Shown one piece after another: positions 50,051-62,584 of a stretch of DNA of 64,000 bases. Source of the DNA: Kryptolebias marmoratus (taxonomy: Eukaryota; Chordata; Actinopteri; Cyprinodontiformes; Rivulidae); contig NC_051448.1 of the NCBI RefSeq assembly GCF_001649575.2, positions 14,345,983 through 14,409,982 of the forward strand, given 5' to 3'. The notes under the pieces were generated by a model that worked only from the letters and a program-made list of their open reading frames with translations, was not told where the DNA came from and ran no database searches. Numbering within the stretch: the first letter of the stretch is position 1; each line of letters opens with the position of its first letter. The position numbers and the translations under genes were made by a program.

Positions 50051-51935
50051 TAATTTATTAAAAAAGTAAAGCAGATATGTGTATTTTTATACCAAATGAC
50101 TTTGACCTACAGTACACAATGTGTACCAGTGCAGTTTTCACTTAAAATAGACTTAAATTTATTAGACATAATTTTTTATGTACTTATTGAATACTGTTTT
50201 TTCTTCATGATTAGGCAAAGGTCTCAAAAAGCTCTTTCACAAAACAGTTCTGCAATATGGTAAAAAGACGAGCTGCTCTTTAAGCTGCCTCTGGTCGTTC
50301 ATACATCACCAATCATTTCCCATGAAGATGTGCACATTCATTATTTAAGCCGTCATCATAAAATCAAAAGTGGCACGGAGTACAGCTCAGTAGTGTTGAT
50401 GTGGAACGCTGCACATAAAATGGGCGTCAGACATCTCAAACACAACAGACATTTTAAATCTGATACTCTTGTCGCACAATTGTCTATCATTACTATATCA
50501 CACCGGCTTCCCCTTTCTTATGTCAAACATTGGGATATTGTTACTAACTCACTTGGCGACTTAGAGGCTTAGCAGTGGTGGGTGAAGTCGCTCACTCCCC
50601 CGCAGCCAAAACGCATCTCAGTCCCAGCTTCAAGTGCTTTCTGAAAAGGTCTGAGGACTGACAGTTGAAGATAAGTTTAGTTTTAATATATGATTGTTAG
50701 AAAAGTTTTTGTATCGCTGGATAGTTTTGCAAGCTGAATCTCCCTCTCTGTAAGAGCAGCATCAATAACACTTACAGTATGTGTTCTTATTATTTCTCTG
50801 ACAGTAATCAGAAACAGTTAACAACATTGCACCTAGACAGTGTCTTCACAAATAGGTGTGTTTTCATAACACTGGTAGACATTCTGACTCCAAGCCAGAA
50901 ACACTAAAACTCTACAGCTAAAAAAATCCTAATATTTTAATTCAAAATAACACTTTACTTTCATTTGCAGTTCTCCAGGCCCCTACAATACCTATATTAA
51001 ATAAGATACACAAAAGATAAAATGTACTTTATTGTAACATGGAAACTTGTCTTGGGCCACAAGCTGTGCATTACACAGTAAACTTCAACACACACAAGTC
51101 CAAAGTAAAAGATAGTAATATATGTAAAAAAGAAAAAACAACAGTTATTCGTTGTTGTGTTGGTCTTGAAGCATGACACATCTCAGGTGCCACAATACAC
51201 AAAATCTGAATGGTAGTTTTATCAGTAATCACTGCTCTTGAATAAACAATGTATAAAAGATGTTTTTTTAAATAATATTTGTCCAAATTATGTTTGGAGT
51301 CATTCAAAATAAACACTGTAGCATAATAATGCATCATGTACTGTTTTGATGCCTCTAGAGACCTCATAAAACTGACAAACCACGGCCAATTGTTAGTGCT
51401 GCAATTTCAACAGAAAATATATTGTTGTGCAGAGAAACCCCAGATTAAAACTCGGGCTGTCCATTTCCCTGAGCACAGTATTTACACCTATATACAATTT
51501 CCATACAGATTGCCTCTTACTTGATTCCATTTTGTTGCAGCAGTAGAGGCAGAAGTGATAGGACTAGCTTATATATTGAAGACTTTGGCAACAATATGTA
51601 TTGGTATGTGGATGGAGGAAGAGAGAGAGAAGACAGGAGGCAAGCATAGACTATGATATCTGCTCGGAATAGAAGCTACAGTTGCATATTACACTCTGTA
51701 CTTCGAATATTCTGTCTCAATAGGAGTTCTAGCTTTGAGAAAAGAGAGAACAGTGTGTTCAGTTCTGAAAGCCTACTGCAACACATCATGAGGTGCAAAA
51801 TACATTTCAGAGTGGTTTGATGGCTCCAGAGTGTCATTCTTGCTAGTTGTTAGGCATAACCAGAACAGAGAACACTGAGAAACTTACCTTTTTACCTTGG
51901 TCTGTGTGTAAGTAGTTTATTATTAAGAGTCTTAG
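50051..51935. other. Non-coding stretch, nothing recognised
   Basis: 50200-50640 has balanced composition and could be a conserved non-coding element, but this cannot be judged from one genome. No exons or transposon ends recognised. Confidence 0.45.
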
Positions 51936-52137
51936 AGAAGAATCTGGACAAGGAGGAGCTGCAGGAGAATATCATTGGTGAGTGCCAAGTTCTTTGGTAA
52001 ATGGATAGTCACAGACAGTAATCTTACTCTTACTGGTGCGTCTTTGTTCTCCAGGTTCTGAAGGGAACTGTCAGGCTATGGTTCTGTGCCCAGGTGGAAA
52101 ATGTCAGGATGATCAGATGAGTAGGTGTTGTGCCTGA
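51936..52137 (+). other. Candidate spliced frame with a 77-nt intron, Cys-rich end
   Basis: An open frame at 51936-51977 ends at a GTGAGT donor (51978-51983). A 77-nt intron follows, with a strongly pyrimidine-rich 3' end (TCTTTGTTCTCCAG, ending 52054), and the frame continues in phase to a TGA at 52135-52137. Fish introns are often about 80 nt, so the size fits. The joined frame has a KNLDKEELQENIIG segment and then five cysteines in 26 residues, including LCPGGKC and a final CC. I recognise no family. The 5' start is not visible; an acceptor-like TTAG lies at 51932-51935. Sequence from about 52110 to 52380 resembles a decayed dispersed repeat (AGGCAGGCAGAG..., CAACGATCCACTGG), which argues against a real gene. 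Confidence 0.2.
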
Positions 52138-53744
52138 GAGCAGGCAGGCAGAGCAGGGGAGGCTGAGTCCAATAAACTAGGTTTCCAATACGATCCAGGA
52201 GGATTTGGTGTGGAGCAGAAAGGGAGTTTCCGAAGACCTCCAGGAGGACAGGTACATCCAGGAGCAGATTCCTGTAGGAGCCTGGTAAGGTTAGCAATTC
52301 TTAGAATACTTCAAAGCGCCAAAGCAGAAGGTTTAACCACTGTTCATGATCAACGATCCACTGGAGAACACATTCAAGAAATCTACCACCCAGGGCTATT
52401 AAGGATGTTCCATGGATTTTGAAGAGTTACATGCAAATAATCATCTGATTCCAAATCTTTTTTTTTCCATGTCCACAATAGAAAAATGTGTAAAAAAAAA
52501 GCTTAAAAACAAAACAAACAAAAAGAACAAGTACAAGACAGCTAAGGATCCTCCAAAAGTTTGTAAAGAGTGATAAAGTCATACAAGCAATTTGGGCAGC
52601 ATCATGTCACAATGGCTGCCTTCGAAGAAGTCTGTGGAAAAGATTAACAGAACTGAATTAGTCCTTTACAAAGTGTTATGTTCTCTTGTGAGAAAGCAAA
52701 AAAAATGTCTTGAAATTGTTACAGAAAAACATCAAGACTAAATTTCAGTTGTGGTTGCTTTAAAAGTACAAGACACAGTAGTTGTTCCATTTTCATAAAA
52801 TCAAGACTTTACTTAAACATGGCAACATTTAAAAAAAGACCTCCACTTATGCACATCAAATATAAAATTTGTGCTGCTATTTGACCATGCCTACATGTGT
52901 ATTGATCGGAAAGAGAAGTTAAAAATACCACAGTGTCTCAGTGTTTGTCTTCAGGACCACTACCAGAACACTTCTCTCTCTTCTTTTCCACTCACCCTGT
53001 AGCTGGAGTGCGCTCCTGTGGGCTAAATTACCTACAGGTATAAACTACCAACTTTAGTGGTTAAAGCCTGATCCCTCAGTCTTCATAGTTGAGCTCAAAG
53101 TGAGAAGTAAAATGAGCAACGGTCTGACCTCACTGTGCACCCACAGCAAACAACAACCTAGCCTTTTTTTGCATGAAATAGTACAGATTTATCCTAAAAA
53201 TCTACGTTTCCAGCAGCTATTCACTGTCAATTTAAACAATGTTGACTGTCGTCTAAACCATGATAAAACACTTAGCTTCCTTACCATTGTGCTTGCCACT
53301 TGGGGCACTCAGGAGGTTCCCACATGCTGCGGTGTTAGCCATCTGCTGGTAAGCCGTCTGACCAGGACCAGAGTCAGGCTGTGATGAAACCTTATTTAAA
53401 AGTTTTCCCTCCCTGCTCTCTGTTTGTTATCCTGTAATCCTGTCAAGAAGTGTTTCAGAAAACACTGGTTTTAGCAGGTGAGGAGTATTCTGCCCTCTTC
53501 ACTTTGAGAAAGTAAATTTAATTTTCCCATACAGCTGAATCCTTCAGAAAAGTTTGGTTGCTCACTTCGTCCTCTGCTGGGTCGTCACAATTAGCAGCTA
53601 CAAGTCGATTTTGCACGTGCCTCTTAGAACCGTCTTTGTTGTCGACAAAACAATCTGATTTCTGTAAGATTAAACTAAAACAACAGGTTGCTGTGCATCG
53701 AGTAGTCCCTGATGCTACATCATCACTCCATATATGGTAACTGC
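52138..53744. other. Non-coding, possible old repeat at 52138-52380
   Basis: 52138-52380 has the flavour of a dispersed retroelement-type repeat (see the preceding entry), but I could not define its ends. The remainder is AT-rich with no recognised feature. Confidence 0.4.
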
Positions 53745-53752
53745 CTCAGTAC
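53745..53752. repeat. Left target-site duplication of hAT element
   Basis: CTCAGTAC, identical to 54561-54568. An exact 8 bp duplication is the hAT signature. Confidence 0.9.
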
Positions 53753-54560
53753 CAGGGACATGCGGTCAGGGGAGGCAGGTGAGGCAGAGCCTCACCTGTC
53801 ATCATGACAAGAAAAAAAAAAAATCATAACATAAAATGAAGATTAATATTTGTCCACTGATCTTTATGTATGAGTAATTTTCGAACATTTTTATGGTCCA
53901 AATCGCATTTTTATAGTCAAAATCGCTGAAATTGCATATTTCCTGTTCAAATATGAGGGTGAAACGCGAGGTGCAGCAGCAGCGAGCCGAGCTTCACCTC
54001 TGATTGCGCAATCCATCACAAACTGGGCTGATACATGCAATTGGCCCCTGCCTGTTGCCGTACCGCTGCATGTCGCCAATATAATGGTTTCTATACCCTG
54101 ATTTTCCACAGTCTGGCTAATGTCTTTAACCATTTACGTTTAATGTTTGTTAGTGACATATTTAGTTTTGCTAATGGGACATAAAACCACGGTGAAAAGG
54201 CACAGGGTGAGGCAGGCAGTACTCTGCCGCACTGAAGGGGGCGCACGTGAGCCAACGGGAGCTTGTTGCTGCTGTCCTTTTAGGCAGAGGCCAGTGACAG
54301 TCACGTGCACTGCTGCCAACCGTTAAGTTTTGTGTTTTGCTCCGTCGGACTGCCAAAATGGTATTTTTAACGTTTTTTCTTACCTTTTTTTAAATACGTA
54401 CCTTACGTGTGTGTGAGAGAGTGTGTGTGTGTGTGTGTGAAGAACGCTGATGAGATATGAAATAACCAGTAGCCAATTGAATAAGCTACCCTTTTGGATT
54501 TATATATTTGTAAATCTGACTCTGTGCCTCACCAACCATGAACCTCACCACACGTCACTG
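53753..54560. mobile_element. Non-autonomous hAT transposon, 808 bp, intact ends
   Basis: The element starts CAGGGACATGCGGTCAGG and ends, read in reverse, CAGTGACGTGTGGTGAGG, a terminal inverted repeat of at least 18 bp with four mismatches. A shared GGTGAGGCA.AG block lies a little further in on both sides. It is flanked by a perfect 8 bp duplication, CTCAGTAC (53745-53752 and 54561-54568). CAG-starting ends and 8 bp duplications define the hAT superfamily. The interior has an A run (53810-53822), a (GT)n tract (54407-54439) and no transposase: the longest frames are 80 and 61 codons, with no recognisable domain. It would have needed transposase supplied by another copy. The perfect duplication implies relatively recent insertion. 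Confidence 0.92.
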
Positions 54561-54568
54561 CTCAGTAC
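54561..54568. repeat. Right target-site duplication of hAT element
   Basis: CTCAGTAC, exact copy of 53745-53752. Confidence 0.9.
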
Positions 54569-55054
54569 AAGTTCTATTTCAAAAACGCCTACCTTGACAG
54601 GCTCACTGTGCATCAGAAAAGTCTATTTTAAAATGTAAATTAGAAATAATAAAAAAATACTTTGATCACACTCTGCAAGTATTCCTCTAACATGTAACTC
54701 CTCTGTTCTGAACAACGACATGCATGTTGGAAACTAAATGTAAGGAAAAAAAACAATCAGTGCTATTTTGTCACACAAGCACCCCACTGTTATCAGAAAA
54801 AAAAGTGGCCTAAAATGTTGACAGTTTCCAACTACCTCAGACCCACAATTTACAATAAAATCAACATCCAGAGATTTGTGCCACTGAAGACGGGCTCCCT
54901 GAGGTGCAGAAGGCTGCAGCCACAGCAGTCCTGACTGGCTGAGGGAAATACACATCCCGTTCTCAGTCTGCTGCGTTTGTTGTTTTTGCATGTTATTGTC
55001 TTGTACGTTATGCATTTTTGTTTGTCACTTTAGCAGCATGATGTGAAAAAAAAT
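54569..55054. other. Non-coding, nothing recognised
   Basis: AT-rich flank of the hAT element. Confidence 0.5.
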
Positions 55055-55100
55055 GTCCGCCCTACTTTACCCCTGGGGGCAATAAAGTCTAGCTTGTTAA
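55055..55100 (+). repeat. Possible LINE 3'-end remnant
   Basis: 'tttacccctgggggcaataaagtcta' resembles the conserved 3' end of fish non-LTR elements ('cc..gggg.caataaagt'), as at 40890. Too short to be secure. Confidence 0.3.
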
Positions 55101-58100
55101 GTAACAGACAGCTGCACACTCTAGTTACAGAAAAAGGGTGGGGGCCAGCTCTTAGAATGTGTCTCTTATCCAGATATGATGAAGAATAATGACACCATTC
55201 AGAGTACACCAAGCCCAACATTTTTATACATTAGATCTTAACTAAATTTTGATTTATTAGTGACAAAAGAACTGAGTGAGCTCTAAACAAAGATGATCGC
55301 CACTCAACCTTGAACATTTTTGGAGGCACAGCTGCTGCGGCTCCGTAACAGCTGAATTAGATGTGAGCATTACAGATGACTTGAGCACAAAGAAGACACA
55401 CTTGCTGCCAGCCAAACAAATTGTCACGCTCATCATTGCTCCCAGCTGCTCACGCTCGCGTCAGCCGACTAAAAACCTCGAGCTGACAATCACCTGATCA
55501 GTGTGATCTTCGCCGCTGTTCTGCCTGAGCCCTTTCTCTGCTTAAAAAAAAATGCTGTGAACTAAATTTAAGTGGGAAGCAAATTATCAGTTGGAGCAAA
55601 AGGACAAAAAAGTTTTTTTTTTTTTTGCTTAGTAAAAGCAGAGAATGTCATCCTTATATTTAGTATGAGTTTCTTATCAAAATTAAGTTAAGATTTAAAT
55701 TTTTGTATCAAGAAAGCCATTTTGTCCTGTACTGGGACTGCATTTGTAGACATCCTCATCAAAATATTAAACTTTATTCTTTGAGACCAAAACAAAAGAT
55801 ATGACTCCTCTTATCTCTTTTGTAGAGGAAATTCTTAGACTATTTTCCTCTTGACACTGGGTCTAAAATGTGTTACATAAATGGTATTTATGAGGAGGCA
55901 GCTTGACTTAAAAACCGAGAGTTTAGGTAAAATCACAGCAGTGACATTTCATTACCCCAATTATTGCCAACAATAACCCCATGCTGTTTTCTTTTTTTTG
56001 CCAACACATATGTAATGTACATAAACGACAAAGCCTCGTTGCACTGATGGTCTGCTGATTGTTTCCTTTATGCTAAAATCAATCAGGTCACAGGGTTTAT
56101 GTACTGCTCTCACTAAATGTGCACTCAGTTAAATCAATTAGTCAAGCTAATAAAGGCTTAGATGAAATACATGGCTATCAATGCAAACAATAGGTCCTCT
56201 TTTATTTCTGTTGTGCATCTATTTCTGTTTCAAGTCGTACCTTGAACGACTCAACTCATGTTGCCAGACGTTTTGAGCAGCCCTACACTTGTGCAACGAT
56301 AAGTGAGCGAACGCGATGTGCCGAAGGTTAAAACAGTAATTTCAGCATATTTTCTCTACCATCTTCCCTCCCAAAAGCCTACTTATACCACTTTTTGATG
56401 CACAGCCTGCTTATGAATCAACAGGAAGACTTTTTAAATACAAACTTTTGGGGAAAATATACTTTTTAAAAAGAATTCAGATTGCACAGCAGCACAGAGA
56501 TCATAATCTCATTGAATTCAACCGAAAAAAAAACAACAACTCATTAAACCACCAAGACAACTATACTGTTTATGCACATATTCTGGAAAAAAAAATAGGA
56601 TAAAAGAATACCAAATAGTGAAAATAAAGAGTCACTGCATAAAGCTATTTGATGAAGGGCATCAGCTTCTGCTCTGGTTTTTATTGCGGCAAATCTGAAA
56701 AAGGGCGCTGTATGCATCTGCTGCTCAGTCTGCAGTTTCTGTTCATAGTTTGAGAACCTGGAGAAGGGTGTTGTAGTCTGGAATGTCTTCATGCAGCGAT
56801 GTCGTGGTTGTAAAAAAATACTTCTTTCTCGGCCCCCATCTTTGATAACTATCCAGTTTATTTCAGAGTCCTCACAATCTCACTGAAGTTTGAGGGAAGA
56901 AGATATTATTTAAACTTTCTCCTCTGCGCTCGCTGTCTTCTTCCTGCTCTTCATCCAGATTGTCTCCTTTCAGCTCACTTGGGAATCAGGCTCTCGTTTT
57001 GGGCATTATTTGGGCTTTGGAGAGCTCAATCAGCTGCTGCCTCATGTAAGCGACTCTCCTGTTGCTGTGGTTACTCATTGTGGCAGATGTTTCAGCGTTC
57101 CGGATGTACAAACAGAAATGACTCAGCCACTTAGGCAAAAAATGATCTTGACGCTTGTATAATTGTTAACAAGTCCCCACTCACTCTCTGAGCATCAGTC
57201 CTCTGTAAGCCCATTGGAGATGATTGGTCTTTCCATTATCTAATGAACTGATAAACAGAGCAAAAAAATGGGAAGCTATAGGGGTGCATGCAAGTAAATA
57301 TGTTTAATGGGGTTGTTTTATTGCACATTTGTTGCAAAAGAGAAGTCATGTTTTCTTTTTAACAGCATTATTTAAAATACATACTTGTAATACGTCTTTA
57401 TTTGTCTGTTTGTTTTTGTTTATCTGGCTAACTTTAGTGATAAAAGGCTGTTTCCTTGCCTTGTCTTTATTGTAAGAAAGTATTAAGGCAGAATTTGGTA
57501 ATATTAAGAAGGTGTTTTTAAACATAGTCATAAAAAAAATAATCTTTTAATCCTAATCCCATCCTTTGAAGTAAAACCACAGTTTGATATTTTTGTTAAT
57601 TGTGTATTCATTGCCAAAGCATCAGTGGTTAAATTAAGATGAAATAAATGCAAAAAAAACATCAGTTGTATGTTTATTTAAATTCAGTAGCTGACATATG
57701 AGTGCCTCTGTCAACGAACTAAACCTGTTATTTAAGGGTCTTACTGGTTGTAGGCAAGCAGGGAAGCAGGGTGTAAGTTCAAGATGAAGAACAAGAACAG
57801 ACTTAAAACCATTACACCTACACTGGTAAGATGGCTCTTCATCTTCTAAGAATAACTGCTTAATCCTAAGGTTTTAAAAACACAATTTATTTGGCAAATC
57901 CATCAGAAAATAAATAATAAATATATTGAAAGTAATTTTGAATTAAGTTTAGCCAGTGGAATACATAATATTTTTTAATTTGCACTCTGTTCTTTGCTGA
58001 TACCTGTCAAGAGAAAGTAGATGTTTGAGTTTTGATGTGACCTGCTGAGCCTTTGTGTTATTTTTATTAGGAATTTTGTGATTGTAGCAGGAGAAGCTGA

Positions 58101-59986
58101 TTTTACTTTTGACAGAGTTTTTTGAACAGTAGCCCTTGTGCTTATTTGGCGTAAACAGAGTGATGTCTGCATAGGAGATGCTGTGCACACGGAGGATTGT
58201 AAGCTTTAAGAAACTCTAGAAGTAGAAGTGATTGACACCTGAAAGGGATCCTGAATCTTACTCTTTTTTTTTTTTTTACTGAGGCACATTACATTTTTAC
58301 AAATTAAGTTTAAAGGTAGAAGAAGCCAGAGTAAAATGACGCTTCTTCACATGTTGCCTATCTTAGGCACTGCATAAAAAAATTGACAAAAAATACCTTA
58401 ATTCATGTCATAAAGTTCTGCTTTAATAAATCTATTTGTAAGTCTTCTCTTCCTCACGTAATGCAGCGCATTCTTCCACCATGAGGACATAAATACTTAA
58501 TATTCCTGCTGAGTTTTAGGAAGAGATGAAATACAATGTTGGTATACGGGCGGTGGAAGACATCCCCACCATGTCCATGGGGAAACACAGGAAAGTGTGC
58601 AGCTTTGCAAATAAAACAGTCACGTAAAGGCCACTGCTCCACTGTACCTCCTGGAGAAAATGCATCAGGGGTATTTTGATAACAAACTAAAGAAAGATAT
58701 CAGACATAGCCAGGATGAAATGGGTTTCAACTCAGTCTACTGACATGAGTTTTATGGGCAAACTCTTTTGCTGTGCCATATTTACTTATTTTTTGAAGCA
58801 GATATTATAAGAGAACAAAAAGTAGCAATGTGTTTATTTGCCCTTTTTTTGGTTGAAGAATAGGTAGTTGAAATAACAAGGCCATGAGCAAAATTTAATC
58901 TTGGAAAAGATGCTGCACAGGTTCTTTTTTTGCTTCTCTTGCTCAAAAGAACAAAAGCATTTTAGATTGAATTTAAAATTTGGTTAAAAAAAAAATTCAA
59001 TGTGTTTTTCAGATAACAGAAGTTACTGAAAGTTTATAGGTTGAATAAACAATCAGGTTTAGATAAAATCTGTTGAAGCTGAAATATCAATATATAAATG
59101 CTCAATCTCGTCATCATAAACAAAATTTACTTCAACTGTAAACAGTAGTTCCTACAAAATTATTTAGTTCTTACTTGGTGGTATGCTGTTTTCAAAATTT
59201 AATAAGTATATTCATTTAGAATCCTTATTAGTGCTACAGTAATTCCTGTTGTTAATTTTATTTGTCTATTATTAAACCATTTGTAGCCCTGCAGTACTTT
59301 TACTGCGTGTTATTCCAGGATCATGCAAAACAATATTCTTGCTTCTCAATATCGTATGATTCTTGATAATTTTGGCAGGCATTTAGGTCACGTTTCCACG
59401 AACTGATCGGATGTCTGCACCTTCTGTGGGCCGAGATTGTGCAGTATGTCACAGCGGTAGTTATATCAGGCTTGAGAAGACAGCGATTGTCTTGCACACT
59501 TTAGCTCCGGATTCTGTGTAGGTTGTCTTGTGCAATAACACACTGTGTGGGATAAAACGAACGCAGCTCATTTGCAGCCCAGAAGCAACATAACTATCTT
59601 CTTGTGCCCACAACCATGAACTGCTATTGACAGTCTTTCATAACAGTCTAAAACCTTAATCCGAACAGAATCCAATAATCTGCAAATTGTTTTCTTTTTA
59701 AACTACTATAAAGACAAACAAATTAATAGATGATTTTGAATTTTGCCTATAAGCAATGGAATTCTAAACGCTGACATAGAGGCAACAAAGTGCAGTAAAA
59801 ATTGAGAGTTTGGTGGATAATGTCATATCTGACAAGCTTTGCTTCCAAGAAGTCTGAAGGAAGATTTGGCATATGATCAAGAAACAGAACAAACTTTTAG
59901 AAGAAAAGGTGAAAAGAAATTCACTGTTCAGTGAAAGGCTGCATAACCAAGAGATGCAATTTTTTTTTAAAGCACTCCAAATATTT
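55101..59986. other. Non-coding stretch, nothing recognised
   Basis: Almost 5 kb of AT-rich DNA with T/A runs (55614-55626, 58265-58279). 56840-57110 is slightly more balanced in composition. No transposon termini, credible exons or RNA genes were found on either strand. Confidence 0.45.
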
Positions 59987-60190
59987 TTAAGAAACTGACG
60001 CTTCTTGTAGAAGTTCTAAGCAGTTGGGGATTTTGGTGTCTGCAGCAGATGAAACATAAAAAGGTCTGGAGAATCCAGAGAAATCCATACACTCAAGAGA
60101 AAAGAGCTGAAAACCAGGAATGAAAGGTTGTGATCTTCCTGCCCTCCAGCAAAACAGCATCAAAAACACTACAAAGATACTTTTCGGCAT
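59987..60190 (-). CDS. Candidate small secreted peptide (67 codons), unassigned
   Basis: From the ATG at 60190, a 67-residue frame begins MPKSIFVVFLMLFCWRAGRS. It has a basic n-region, an 11-residue hydrophobic core and a small-residue c-region, the shape of a secretory signal peptide. The remaining roughly 47 residues (from QPFIPGFQLFS) contain two cysteines, one in LECMDF and one in IPNCLELL, with no dibasic cleavage site. A TATA-like TTTTTATAAG lies 33-40 bp upstream on the same strand (complement of 60221-60230). That would give a very short leader, and an upstream ATG-CAG-TGA mini-frame sits between. No AATAAA follows closely. A frame this short arises often by chance; the signal-like start plus the TATA box is what makes it worth listing. 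I recognise no homologue. Confidence 0.2.
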   Translation of the reverse strand: MPKSIFVVFLMLFCWRAGRSQPFIPGFQLFSLECMDFSGFSRPFYVSSAADTKIPNCLELLQEASVS

Positions 60191-60220
60191 TGTGGAAGTC
60201 ACTGCATGAGCTCAACGGCA

Positions 60221-60230
60221 CTTATAAAAA
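60221..60230 (-). promoter_or_regulatory. TATA-like box upstream of candidate peptide
   Basis: The minus strand reads TTTTTATAAG, 30-40 bp before the candidate ATG. In an AT-rich genome such matches are frequent, so its value depends wholly on whether the ORF is real. Confidence 0.2.
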
Positions 60231-61000
60231 TCGAGTGCTTAACGAAAGTTGTTTGGAAAAGAGATGATGCAACATAAAGATTAAACTGTTCATTAAAAAT
60301 TTTTTTTTCAGTTTTAACATTTTGCACATTTGTTTTCTTATAATTTCCACCTCATTGTGAATTATTCTTCACAAATGTGAGAGAAAAATAAAGTGACATC
60401 TTATATTGCAGTTCTCAGACTGCATCTGTGTTGACAGGTTGTAAAGCAAAAGATATTTCGAGTAAACAATATGCACTGCGGGAATATTAGTAGATGAACT
60501 TGTATTTATATGTAACTAATATACTAGTTTGCTGTATAGCAGTAAATGTGGATTTATTTAAGGTACAATCTTACATCACAGCAGCATGAAACGTGGCCTT
60601 CTTATGTTTTTTTTTCATTTTTGTCTGATGTATTGGTTTCACAATCAAGGATATATGAAAACATTTCCACAAGTAAACAAAAAAATCTAAGAAGTCTCTT
60701 TCACCACAGTATTCATTTACAACACATAGAAACTAATAAACCTTGTACAATGTGTGACTCTTTGTAAACATTCCTGTTTTCCTCCGTCATGCAGAACACC
60801 AAATTAGTGGTACACTGATCCAAGGGAACTCCTGCAGGAAGCTTTAAAGGGTGCCAACGCATCTACATCCGTAAATTCTGACTTTTGTAATAATTTAATT
60901 TAATAAAATGCCTTCATTTTGATAAATAAACTGTATAAAAAATTGCGAAGAGAACCAAGATCGAAACAAATGTGAAAGCTACTGCCAGTGGCTCATTATG
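60231..61000. other. Non-coding, nothing recognised
   Basis: AT-rich sequence without recognised features. Confidence 0.5.
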
Positions 61001-61014
61001 GTCACCATGGTAAC
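61001..61014. promoter_or_regulatory. X-box (RFX-type) motif in a near-palindrome
   Basis: GTCACCATGGTAAC fits GTNRCCNNRGYAAC exactly and sits within a 22 bp near-palindrome (60998-61019, 20 of 22 positions symmetric). Near-symmetric X-boxes are the higher-affinity form for RFX dimers. No adjacent gene start is visible. Confidence 0.5.
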
Positions 61015-62458
61015 CATACACTTATCTCTCACTCCTGTACAGCACTCCTAATAAAACAGGCAGATGAAAATGCAGAGTAGAACATAAGCCTCAAACAGTC
61101 ACTGTGTGAAAACTAAGTTACGCTGAAAAAAGAACCCCAAATGGCAGAAGTGTCTGGTCGTCACACATCTTTTTTTTTTTCATGTGCACGGTGTTTTGTG
61201 CAGAAGATATGACAAGTTAAACAGATCCTTTGCTTCCAGCTTTGAAGAAAAAAATTCTGAGCTTAGATCTAATGGAAGTCAATGAGGGTTTTGATGTGCA
61301 TACTCTGCACTCTGGGGAGATTTAAGAGAAAACAGTAAGTTTTATCGCAGTGAGTGGCATACTGGTTGAAAGAAGACAAGAGGGTATACGTTTTGATGTA
61401 TAAACTATATAGGAAGTGTAAAGTAGTTTGTGGGAATAAGAAGCGTTTGTTTGCAAATTTGTAAATGCAAATGTTGGTGTGTTGAAGATTCTGTGAGGAA
61501 AGCTTCACAAAGCATAAAAAAAAAAAAAAACTTGCCAGTGTAAAAACCATTAAAAACATATATTAGGAAAATGCCAGTTCAGTCACATAAGCTCTGAATG
61601 ATGTGTTTACTTTGCAGTTTGTCTGGAGCTGGAGCTCCAAGAGCTGTTTACTTTTACTCTTTTCACCAAAATCTAACTGTGTATGTGGAAACTGTCTAAT
61701 GTTTTTTATTAATGCAAAGTTTGTCTACATTATATGATGTACTGCTACCAAAAGTCATAGTACAATATTTCCAACCCAGGTGCATATTTTGATGTAATAA
61801 ATGGAAGATTAACAGACATATAAGGATGCTCTAATGCTTCTGCATCGGAACCCCTAACAAAAAGTGCTTTGATAATGAAAAGAATAAGTGTTTATTTTAA
61901 TTCTCATTGTCGTGATCATAGGGTGCAGATGAGAACGGGGAGCGTCTGCAGCAGACTGAATAATAGTCGGCAGAAAGGAGGTGTAAGAAATCTGCTCAGC
62001 TGTGACGTGCTCACTAGCTGTGGTAAAAACAGCAGCTGCTGGTTCTAATTACTAAACTGTTTAGACAAAGCAAACAGGGAACTTTGGGGAGTCCAGAGGA
62101 TTTGTGAGGATGTGTGAAACAGCAGAGAATGCAGTGAACACATGGAGCATAGAGATTCATTATTCACATTCAATTCTCTTTAAAAAAAAAAAAGGAAATC
62201 TGTCTCTCTTCAAGGCAAGATGCAATTATCCATTCATTGCAAATTCATTCAAAATTCAACAAAGCTGCTGACCCGTGGAGTACAGCTCTGTTTCTTTGGG
62301 CTTGCTCGGAGAAACTCAAACTGATTTTCTCCTTGTTCCACTTGTAGTCTGATCCTTAAAGGGAGACCACTGTTCCAGAAAATGCATTTCGTGCTGCCTG
62401 AATGTACATCAATTTCATATCAGGGTCTTCACAGGTTGATGGCAACGGGATTCTACAG
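61015..62458. other. Non-coding stretch, nothing recognised
   Basis: A/T runs at 61169-61180 and 61517-61531. No exons or repeat termini recognised before 62459. Confidence 0.45.
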
Positions 62459-62584
62459 ATGATTACCTTTGGCAGTTTGAGACAGAGCCCAGACCAGAGG
62501 GAGTGTGGCCTATCGCAGCCGATCAAGAAGAAGCTGTGAGGGGTGGTCTCCTCTGATGCTCCCGTGTCGGTGGCTGATAAGGTG
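62459..62584 (+). other. Candidate exon with GTAAGT donor, unassigned
   Basis: An acceptor-like TTCTACAG (ending 62458) precedes an ATG at 62459. The segment ends at a GTAAGT donor (62585-62590), and its GC content is above the local mean. The ATG opens a 26-codon frame, MITFGSLRQSPDQRECGLSQ and on to PIKKKL, then TGA at 62537. The other frames are also broken before the donor, so if transcribed it would be an untranslated or non-coding exon. No family is recognised. It may simply be a conserved GC-rich non-coding block. Confidence 0.18.
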
